A stretch of DNA of 64,000 bases. Origin: Antrihabitans cavernicola. Its GTDB lineage: Bacteria > Actinomycetota > Actinomycetes > Mycobacteriales > Mycobacteriaceae. Both the position numbers and the translations under genes were made by a program. Positions 57,899 to 64,000 of the stretch are shown one piece after another (within the stretch, counting starts at the first letter, position 1; the number at the start of each line of letters is the position of its first letter). Under the pieces are notes generated by a model, which was given only the letters and a program-made list of their open reading frames with translations, was not told the DNA's origin and made no database searches. The stretch spans positions 186,001-250,000 of the forward strand of contig NZ_VLNY01000004.1 of assembly GCF_008297975.1 (NCBI RefSeq), read 5' to 3'.

Positions 57899-57967
57899 GA
57901 CGACCTCCGGTGTACGGCCTCACACGGTGTCAGGGTCAAGCAGTCCCAGCGAGTCAAGACCCAGCGA

Positions 57968-60049
57968 TCAGAACCGCCCGCCACCGCCGATACGCCCCGA
58001 GCTGCTCGATCCGCCGAACGATCCCGGACTGCCGCCTCCGAACCCGCCACCGAATCCGCCGCCGAAACCACCACCGAATCCGCCGCGTCCGCTCATCCCG
58101 CCGCGCAACATGCTGTCGATGAGAATGCCGCCGAGCACAGCACCTGCGTTGCCGCCACCACGCCGACCGTACGAGCTTTGCTGTTGACTGTTCTGCCACT
58201 GCTGCACGTCGGACTGCGCGGAATTCAGTGCTTGCGCGGCGAGATCGCCTGCTGCCCTTGCATGTGCAAGCGCCTGGGACAGATCGCTTGCTCGCAACGA
58301 CTGCGCCTGATCCAGGTGGCGCTGGGCCTCCGAGAGCCGGGTCCGAGCATCCGCATCGACGGCGCCACGCCGCGTCGAGATGAAGTCCGCGGCGGCCGTC
58401 ACCTGAGCGTTCGCCGACGTCAGCGCCTGATCCACCTGCTGCGTAAGGCGATCCGATTGCTGTTTGCGATCGGTGGCCGCGGCCAAGGCCTTGTCGAGTT
58501 CCACGTCTGCCGCGGAAATCTCGTTGAAGCTGCCCAACGGATTCTCCGACTGCGCGGCTTCGGCTCGAGTCAGGGCCGCCTGCGCTGCAGCCTTGGCCTG
58601 AGCCAGGGTCGCATCGCCGAACGGTGCGAGCTGCTCTGCTGCCGCAATGTCTTTGCGCGCGTCGTCCAGTGCCGCAGGAAGAGTGGCGATCGCGTTGCGG
58701 ATGTTGTCCGCGGCATGGTCGATCGCGTCCAGTAGTGTCCGCGCCTGGTTGATGGCACCCTCCGCGGCCCGGATGGCGGACACCGCTGGGCCCTGCTTGC
58801 CCGCAGGCAATTGCGTCGCTTCGCGTCCGGCAGTGATGTTCTGCTCGGCGAACGTCAGCCGTTCCTGTGTCATCGACACGTTGTCCTTGATCGGGGCCAA
58901 CGTGGCTGCCGGAAATTCGGACGTGAGATGCGTCAACGTCGTCTGCGATTCCGGCACCCGCACAGTGAGACCGACCATGTCCTGGGTCAGCGCGTCGAAC
59001 CTGGCGGGAGCGTTGATCAGCAAATCGCGCATGCCGTCGAATTCGGCGACACGTGCGTCGAGTTCCTTGTCGGCCTTGCCGCAACTGCTGATCAACTGCA
59101 CCAACATCTCGCGTTGCTGATCGGGGGTTTCGGGGACGTTGTCGTCGAGCCGCTGCCTGATCGAAAAGGCCTGAGCCATAGTCGACTTCGCGTTTTCGAA
59201 CGCGGTGATGAACGGCTTGGTCGCGTCGTCGCCGAATTCGCCGCGCGCCAGGTTGAGCTCCTCCTCGCTCGTGCGCAGCGCGTTGTCCATCTCGACCAGC
59301 ACTTCCTTCGCACGGGCGTCGAGCGCCGGAATCGGAAGTGTTGCCAGGGTATTGGTGTCCGTCGGGTCCACCTCGCGGGCGGCCTCGGTGCCCTGCTTGA
59401 CGCGATCGCCCTTCTTCTTCCGCGAATACAGCGCGACTCCACCCGCGCCGACCACCACCACGCCACCACCGATCAGCAACGTCTTGACGCTGCCGCTGCT
59501 GCTGCCCGACGAGTTCATCGCATCGGAGACACCGCTCGCGGCAGCGATACCCGCTGCGCCCCAATCGCCCTGACGCAAAGCAGGTTCGATCGCGTTGACC
59601 CGAATGCCGTCGACCTTGGCCTGCGTGACGTTGGACAACCCCTGCGGGACGGAGAAGTCGTAGGCGCGGTCGACAGTGGCGACGGACAGCAGCACATCGC
59701 GGTCACGCAACGAGCTGATCTGGGCTTCCTGGGCGCCCCATGCGGTGGGATCCTGGCCTGAGAAATCGGAGACGTAGACAACCCACAACCGCACCTTGTC
59801 CGTGCTGTAGAGGTTGTCGATCGCGCTTTGCAGACTTGCTCTTTCGCCTGCATCGAGTGCGGATACCTTGTCGACGATCTGATTCGGCAACCGTGACGGC
59901 GGTTCCGCACCCGCCGTCGCAGGCAGGCAGATCAGAGCTAGCAGAGCGATCACGAAGGTGAGGGCCGACGCCGCCGACCACCGCCGCGTTCTGGACTGCA
60001 GTGATCGAAAACCGAGGCGACCCGACGACGGTGCGAATGGCATAGGCAT
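57968..60049 (-). CDS. Secreted/membrane TPM-domain protein with long coiled coil
   Basis: 693 residues. Signal-like hydrophobic segment WSAASALTFVIALLALICLP with cleavage near GAEPP. TPM (phosphatase-like, PF04536) domain about 54-175: LPNQIVDKVSALDAGERASL and RLWVVYVSDFSGQDPTAWG. A transmembrane helix (LIGGGVVVVGAGGVALYS) is followed by basic KKKGD and about 400 residues of Ala-rich coiled coil, then a Gly/Phe repeat tail (GGFGGGFGGGFGGG). Function unknown; TPM proteins act in membrane or envelope homeostasis. ATG at 60049, with no good ribosome site. Confidence 0.85.
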   Translation of the reverse strand: MPMPFAPSSGRLGFRSLQSRTRRWSAASALTFVIALLALICLPATAGAEPPSRLPNQIVDKVSALDAGERASLQSAIDNLYSTDKVRLWVVYVSDFSGQDPTAWGAQEAQISSLRDRDVLLSVATVDRAYDFSVPQGLSNVTQAKVDGIRVNAIEPALRQGDWGAAGIAAASGVSDAMNSSGSSSGSVKTLLIGGGVVVVGAGGVALYSRKKKGDRVKQGTEAAREVDPTDTNTLATLPIPALDARAKEVLVEMDNALRTSEEELNLARGEFGDDATKPFITAFENAKSTMAQAFSIRQRLDDNVPETPDQQREMLVQLISSCGKADKELDARVAEFDGMRDLLINAPARFDALTQDMVGLTVRVPESQTTLTHLTSEFPAATLAPIKDNVSMTQERLTFAEQNITAGREATQLPAGKQGPAVSAIRAAEGAINQARTLLDAIDHAADNIRNAIATLPAALDDARKDIAAAEQLAPFGDATLAQAKAAAQAALTRAEAAQSENPLGSFNEISAADVELDKALAAATDRKQQSDRLTQQVDQALTSANAQVTAAADFISTRRGAVDADARTRLSEAQRHLDQAQSLRASDLSQALAHARAAGDLAAQALNSAQSDVQQWQNSQQQSSYGRRGGGNAGAVLGGILIDSMLRGGMSGRGGFGGGFGGGFGGGFGGGSPGSFGGSSSSGRIGGGGRF

Positions 60050-60069
60050 GAATCTAACCGGTCGGAGCC

Positions 60070-60099
60070 CATGACAGTTGTCATGTACAGGACATGACA
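60070..60099. promoter_or_regulatory. Inverted heptamers, candidate NarL-type response-regulator site
   Basis: CATGACA-GT-TGTCATG (60070-60085) is a perfect 7-2-7 inverted repeat, and another CATGACA follows at 60093-60099, also inverted to the second heptamer. It lies 21 bp upstream of the TPM start and 44 bp before the ABC operon, so it could control both directions. Confidence 0.65.
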
Positions 60100-60142
60100 T
60101 CCATGCGAGGCAGTGCGGGCAATCGACGAGCAGTGTGGAGTC

Positions 60143-61099
60143 ATGACCAGAACAGCGCCATCGCATGCCCCAGCAATCGAGTTGCGCGAGCTTCGCAAGA
60201 CGTTCACCACCCGCAGCGGTCCCGCGGTTCGCGCCGTCGACGGTGTCGATCTGACCGTGCAACCCGGCGAGATCGTCGCCTTCCTCGGGCCGAACGGAGC
60301 GGGCAAGACGTCGACCATCGACACGATGCTCGGGCTCGCGAAGCCGGACCACGGCAGCGTCGAACTGTTCGGTGGCGATCCTGCGTCCGCCGTCGCATCG
60401 GGGCGGGTGTCGGCAGTGATGCAGAGCGGTGGCCTGCTCAAGGATGTGACGGTCGAGGAGACCGTTCGCCTGGTCGCGGCGCTGTTCGCGAGTCCGCGCC
60501 CGGTGTCGGAAGTGCTGGCGCGGGCCGGGATCGCTGACATCGGTGGCCGATTCGTCGGCAAATGCTCGGGCGGTCAGCAGCAACGGTTGCGTTTCGCGCT
60601 GGCGCTACTACCCAACCCCGACCTGATCGTGCTCGACGAGCCGACGACGGGCATGGACGTCGAAGGCCGACGCGAATTCTGGAACGCGATGCGGGAGGAC
60701 TCCAGTCGCGGCCGCACCGTGCTGTTCGCCACCCACTATCTGGACGAGGCCGACGCGTATGCCGACCGCATCGTTCTGGTCAGCAAAGGGCGGATCGTTG
60801 CCGACGGCAGCGCGGCCCAGATCAAGAATCTCGCGTCCGGGCGAGTCGTACGCGCAACCTGGCGCGACGCCGACCAGGCCAAGTTGATGCGCATTCCCGG
60901 CGTCGACGAGGTGGAGTTGCGCGGGGATCGAGTGATGGTGCGGGCCAAAGACTCCGATGCCGTTGCTCGCTACCTGCTCAATTTCACCGATGCCGTCGAC
61001 CTCGAGATCGTCTCGCACAACCTCGAAGACGCATTCCTGACGCTGACCACCGATGCGGCAACTGCCGATGACACCGATTTCGTCCGAACGGGAGCATGA
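60143..61099 (+). CDS. ABC transporter ATP-binding protein (ABC-2 exporter)
   Basis: 318 residues. Walker A FLGPNGAGKTSTIDTML, Q-loop VMQSGGLLKDVTVEETVRLV, signature KCSGGQQQRLRFALAL, Walker B DLIVLDEPTTGMDVEG and H-loop FATHYLDEAD are complete; a C-terminal domain of about 80 residues follows. ATG at 60143 just after GGAG. First gene of exporter-kinase-regulator operon; drug or lipid export is typical for this type. Confidence 0.93.
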   Translation: MTRTAPSHAPAIELRELRKTFTTRSGPAVRAVDGVDLTVQPGEIVAFLGPNGAGKTSTIDTMLGLAKPDHGSVELFGGDPASAVASGRVSAVMQSGGLLKDVTVEETVRLVAALFASPRPVSEVLARAGIADIGGRFVGKCSGGQQQRLRFALALLPNPDLIVLDEPTTGMDVEGRREFWNAMREDSSRGRTVLFATHYLDEADAYADRIVLVSKGRIVADGSAAQIKNLASGRVVRATWRDADQAKLMRIPGVDEVELRGDRVMVRAKDSDAVARYLLNFTDAVDLEIVSHNLEDAFLTLTTDAATADDTDFVRTGA

Positions 61100-61100
61100 G

Positions 61101-61880
61101 ATGACCACGACGATCGACAACGCCCGCGCGCTGCCCGCCCTCGGCGGGTTCAGCCGCGGCTTCCTCACGCTCGAATTGCGCCGCGTGCTGCGCAATCGCC
61201 GCACCATGATGTTCACCCTGCTGATGCCGCCGCTGTTCTTCGTGATCTTCGGTCTGCAATCGGATTTCAAGACCCAAACGGTGGGGAGCGGCAACCTCAC
61301 CGGCTACATCATGGTGTCGATGGCGGTCTACGGAGCGATGCTCGCCACCACCGCGGGTGGCGCGATGGTTGCCGTCGAACGAGCCCAAGGTTGGAGCAGG
61401 CAACTGCGTCTGACACCGCTGCGACCGGTCGCCTACATTGCGACCAAGGTGATCGTCGCGATGACGTTGGGGCTGGTGTCGATCAGCGCGGTATTCATCG
61501 TCGGTGCCTTTCTCGGTGCTCACCTGACACCGATCGCGTGGGTGAGTTGCCTGGTACTGGCCTGGATCTGCTCGTTGGTGTTCGCCGCGTTCGGGCTGTT
61601 CATGGGCTATCTTTTGCCGTCGGAGAACGTGATGCAGGTGCTCGGCCCGGCGCTCGCGATGCTGTCGTTCGCAGGTGGACTGTTCATGCCGCTGCACGGC
61701 TGGTTCGGCGTCGTCGCGAAGTTCTCACCTACCTACGGCATCGCAACCATGGCTCGCATGCCATTCGGTGACGAGAGTGCTGGATCGGTTGCCGCAGCCG
61801 TGCTGAACATCGTGGTGTGGGGGACCATCTTCATCGGTGGCTCGGCGTACATGTTCCGTCGTGACACGGACCGAGTGTGA
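61101..61880 (+). CDS. ABC-2 type exporter permease
   Basis: 259 residues with six hydrophobic helices (TMMFTLLMPPLFFVIFGLQ, YIMVSMAVYGAMLATTAGGA, VFAAFGLFMGYLLPSENVM and others). ATG directly follows the ATPase stop; the histidine kinase GTG overlaps its stop. It would form the membrane part of the exporter. Substrate unknown. Confidence 0.92.
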   Translation: MTTTIDNARALPALGGFSRGFLTLELRRVLRNRRTMMFTLLMPPLFFVIFGLQSDFKTQTVGSGNLTGYIMVSMAVYGAMLATTAGGAMVAVERAQGWSRQLRLTPLRPVAYIATKVIVAMTLGLVSISAVFIVGAFLGAHLTPIAWVSCLVLAWICSLVFAAFGLFMGYLLPSENVMQVLGPALAMLSFAGGLFMPLHGWFGVVAKFSPTYGIATMARMPFGDESAGSVAAAVLNIVVWGTIFIGGSAYMFRRDTDRV

Positions 61881-63079
61881 GGGTGCCTGCCGCCGCTGCA
61901 GTCGGGGCGCGGACCCCTACTGTTGACCGTGTGACAGGCGAACGACCCCCGTTGGAATTGGGTGCGAGGGAACGCAACGGACGCATGGGCTGGATCCTGG
62001 CAGGCGTCTGGCTGATCTACCTCGCCTATCCCGTCGGCGCGGCGTGGAAGCTCGACACCGTTCCGCGGGTTTTCGGTCTGACGCTGATCGCACTGTTCGC
62101 GGTGGCGTACCTGTCGGCGTTCATGTTGTTCCGCACCAGGTACGCCTGGCCGCGGCCGGCGACTCGCATCGTATGGAGCGTCGTCGGGACACTGCTCTTG
62201 ATCATGGTCGTCGCGATGTTCCCACTGGGCTCGGCGGCATTCGCCTTCTCGGTGTACATCGCGGCACTCGGCGCATTCACGTTGCCCACGAAGCAGTCGT
62301 GGTTGCTGTCGCTGGGCTTGGTCGCGTCGGCGTTGATTCTGCCTCTGCTGATCTCGAGTTGGGAGAAGCAGGAATCCCTCGCATTCCAGTTGATCGTTGC
62401 GACGTTCGCGGCGTGGGGGATAGGCCAGATCATCCTGCGCAACCAGCAATTGGCCGCTGCCAGAGAGCAGTTGGCGGTGTGGGCAGTCGCCGAAGAGCGG
62501 TTGCGGGTGGGCCGCGACGTGCATGACATCCTGGGCCACTCGTTGACGGTCATCACGATCAAGACCGAACTCGCTCGCCGTTTGATCGACGTCGACGTGG
62601 AGCGCGCAAAAGCAGAACTCGAAGACATCGAACGGCTGTCTCGCGATGCCCTGGCCGGTGTGCGCAGCACGGTCGGCGGCCTGCGCGAAGTCACGTTGGC
62701 AGGGGAGTTGGCGAACGCGAACTCCGCCCTGTCGGCCGCGGGAATCCGCCCCGTATTGCCGCACATCGCCGATTCGGACATCTCGAAGCCGAGGGGTGAG
62801 ATCTTTGCCTGGGTACTGCGCGAGGCGGTGACGAATGTGGTGCGGCACAGCGGCGCCCAGCAATGCGAGGTGCGTGTCCGGCCGACCGAGATCGAAATCG
62901 TCGACGACGGTGGCGGTTACGACAAGGACAACGATTCCTCGGGCTCCGGGCTCGCCGGATTGCGCGAGCGCGTGAGTACAGCGGGCGGGACGCTGCGAAT
63001 AGGATCGAATCACGGTAGGGGCTTTCGCCTTGTCGCATCCTTTCCTGATTCGACTGTTGCAGAGGAGGTTTCGGCGTGA
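61877..63079 (+). CDS. Sensor histidine kinase (DesK/LiaS-like)
   Basis: 400 residues. Five hydrophobic helices in the first 195 residues, then a HisKA_3 box RVGRDVHDILGHSLTVITIK with phospho-acceptor His216, and an HATPase_c with VLREAVTNVVRHSGAQQCEV and DDGGGYDKDNDSSGSGLAGL. GTG start overlaps the permease (GTGA), with an alternative GTG at 61931. Short loops suggest sensing within the membrane, as in DesK. Confidence 0.93.
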   Translation: MRVPAAAAVGARTPTVDRVTGERPPLELGARERNGRMGWILAGVWLIYLAYPVGAAWKLDTVPRVFGLTLIALFAVAYLSAFMLFRTRYAWPRPATRIVWSVVGTLLLIMVVAMFPLGSAAFAFSVYIAALGAFTLPTKQSWLLSLGLVASALILPLLISSWEKQESLAFQLIVATFAAWGIGQIILRNQQLAAAREQLAVWAVAEERLRVGRDVHDILGHSLTVITIKTELARRLIDVDVERAKAELEDIERLSRDALAGVRSTVGGLREVTLAGELANANSALSAAGIRPVLPHIADSDISKPRGEIFAWVLREAVTNVVRHSGAQQCEVRVRPTEIEIVDDGGGYDKDNDSSGSGLAGLRERVSTAGGTLRIGSNHGRGFRLVASFPDSTVAEEVSA

Positions 63080-63690
63080 CCGATCCAATTCGCCTGCTGC
63101 TCGCCGACGATCAGGCCTTGGTGCGCGGTGCACTTGCCGCCTTGCTCGATCTGGAATCCGACCTGGAAGTAGTGGCCGAGGTGGGTCGCGGCGACGAGGT
63201 GCTCGACGCGGTGCAACGCACCACCCCCGACGTTGCCCTTCTCGATGTGGAAATGCCGGGGCTCGACGGCATTTCGGTGGCGGAACAGTTGCACGGCGCG
63301 CATCCGAACGTGCGCATTCTGATGGTGACGACGTTCGGGCGGCCAGGCTACCTACGCCGGGCGATCGATGCCGGCGCAAGCGGATTCGTCGTCAAGGACA
63401 CCCCGGCCCGACAGTTGGCCGATGCGGTGCGACGCGTGCACATGGGCTTGCGCGTCGTCGATCCGGCGTTGGCCACAGAGACGTTGACGTCCGGAACATC
63501 ACCGCTGACCGCTCGGGAGCGCGAAGTGCTGACCGCCGCCGCGGGTGGCGCGACGGCAGGTTCGATCGCGCGGTCGATGCATCTGTCGGAAGGCACTGTG
63601 CGCAACCACCTGTCGTCGGCGATCGGGAAAACCGGAACGTCGACCAGGGCCGAAGCCGCCCGTGAGGCGGAGCGGCTGGGCTGGTTGTGA
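63076..63690 (+). CDS. NarL/FixJ-type response regulator
   Basis: 204 residues. Receiver domain IRLLLADDQALVRGALAALL with acceptor Asp57 in VALLDVEMPGLDG and Lys in GFVVKDTPARQLADA; C-terminal LuxR helix-turn-helix LTAREREVLTAAAGGATAGS and MHLSEGTVRNHLSSAIGKTG. GTG start overlaps the kinase. Partner of the kinase; likely binds the 7-2-7 repeat at 60070. Confidence 0.95.
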   Translation: MTDPIRLLLADDQALVRGALAALLDLESDLEVVAEVGRGDEVLDAVQRTTPDVALLDVEMPGLDGISVAEQLHGAHPNVRILMVTTFGRPGYLRRAIDAGASGFVVKDTPARQLADAVRRVHMGLRVVDPALATETLTSGTSPLTAREREVLTAAAGGATAGSIARSMHLSEGTVRNHLSSAIGKTGTSTRAEAAREAERLGWL

Positions 63691-63695
63691 CACAG

Positions 63696-64000
63696 CTAGG
63701 GTTGCCGCCAATGCACGGCGAAGGCGCGGGCCGGGTTCGCAGTGAAGATCGCGGTTGCGACATCCGTACCCAGCTCGTGTTCGATCCGGGGGCGTAGGCC
63801 ACCGAGCAGGAACGGCATGCCGGGCCCGTCGGCTGTGGACCGCGCGGATGCCGTGACCGTATCGCCGCCGAGCAAGATCTGGTGGGTGTGACCTGCGTCG
63901 ACGAGCGCGGCGATACCGTCCAGCAGGCGCCAATCGGTGTTGTGGTGGGCTCGCGACGGACCGTCGAAGGCCAGGAAGGCGCCGGCCTCGGCGGCGCGGC
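63696..64000 (-). CDS. Phosphotriesterase-family hydrolase, 5' part outside the window
   Basis: Only the last 101 codons are in the window, and the frame runs off the right edge. The sequence AFLAFDGPSRAHHNTDWRLL, HTHQILLGGDTVTAS, GMPFLLGGLRPRIEHELGTD and IFTANPARAFAVHW matches the C-terminus of metal-dependent phosphotriesterase-like TIM-barrel enzymes; GGDT holds an expected metal Asp. Actual substrate may be a lactone. Convergent with the response regulator. Confidence 0.78.
   Translation of the reverse strand, partial: RAAEAGAFLAFDGPSRAHHNTDWRLLDGIAALVDAGHTHQILLGGDTVTASARSTADGPGMPFLLGGLRPRIEHELGTDVATAIFTANPARAFAVHWRQP

Overview
The window is high-GC, almost gap-free coding DNA from a mycolic-acid actinobacterium (order Mycobacteriales). 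Rhodococcus, Nocardia or a close relative is my best guess; species cannot be fixed from the sequence alone. The main evidence is gene order: from memory, comEC-holA, rpsT, the ATP-grasp/alpha-E/transglutaminase trio, lepA, subI-cysTWA, cysH-sirA, hemW, hrcA-dnaJ2-rsmE-phoH-ybeY-era, amidase-recO-uppS, zur-smtB and glyS follow the Mycobacterium tuberculosis Rv2413c to Rv2357c block. GTG starts, 1-4 bp overlaps between operon genes, F420-type and 13E12-type genes also fit.

Layout. 1-3.1 kb: comEC (cut by the left edge) and holA. 3.2-6.2 kb: a secreted Ala/Gly-rich protein, an SDR/DUF2867 protein and a MerR regulator with a cobalamin-binding-like domain. 6.2-11.6 kb: rpsT with a clear terminator, the ATP-grasp/alpha-E/transglutaminase operon, an aquaporin and a PemK-like protein. 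11.7-17.3 kb: lepA, nitronate monooxygenase, a coiled-coil protein, a GH15 glucosidase/trehalase and two tiny membrane proteins.

17.3-35.9 kb is the sulfur region. A sulfate ABC importer (subI-cysT-cysW-cysA) and a reductive assimilation operon (sirA-cysH-cysD-cysN-sirohydrochlorin chelatase) flank an accessory insert: an MFS exporter, a divergent LysR regulator and a two-module NRPS (A-PCP-C-A-PCP-TE) with an AT-rich upstream region. Both sulfur operons are preceded by a short, apparently leaderless ORF containing cysteine codons. These match the cysteine-responsive attenuator leader peptides known from mycobacteria. CysN stands alone without APS kinase, and CysH has the Fe-S cysteines of an APS reductase, so sulfate is probably reduced via APS directly.

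36-55 kb holds housekeeping genes: hemW, hrcA-dnaJ2-rsmE, phoH-ybeY-CNNM-pseudo-deaminase-era, recO-uppS-YbjN-kinase-NTF2, smtB-zur and glyS. Between them sit two TetR-controlled units (a FAD monooxygenase and an amidase), each with a clear palindromic operator. 55-64 kb: a DDN-like F420 oxidoreductase, a DUF222/HNH protein, a MerR/GyrI regulator, a large secreted TPM-domain protein, an ABC exporter-histidine kinase-NarL-type regulator operon with a 7-2-7 inverted repeat upstream, and the 3' end of a phosphotriesterase-family gene cut by the right edge. I see no rRNA, tRNA, CRISPR array, prophage or insertion sequence.
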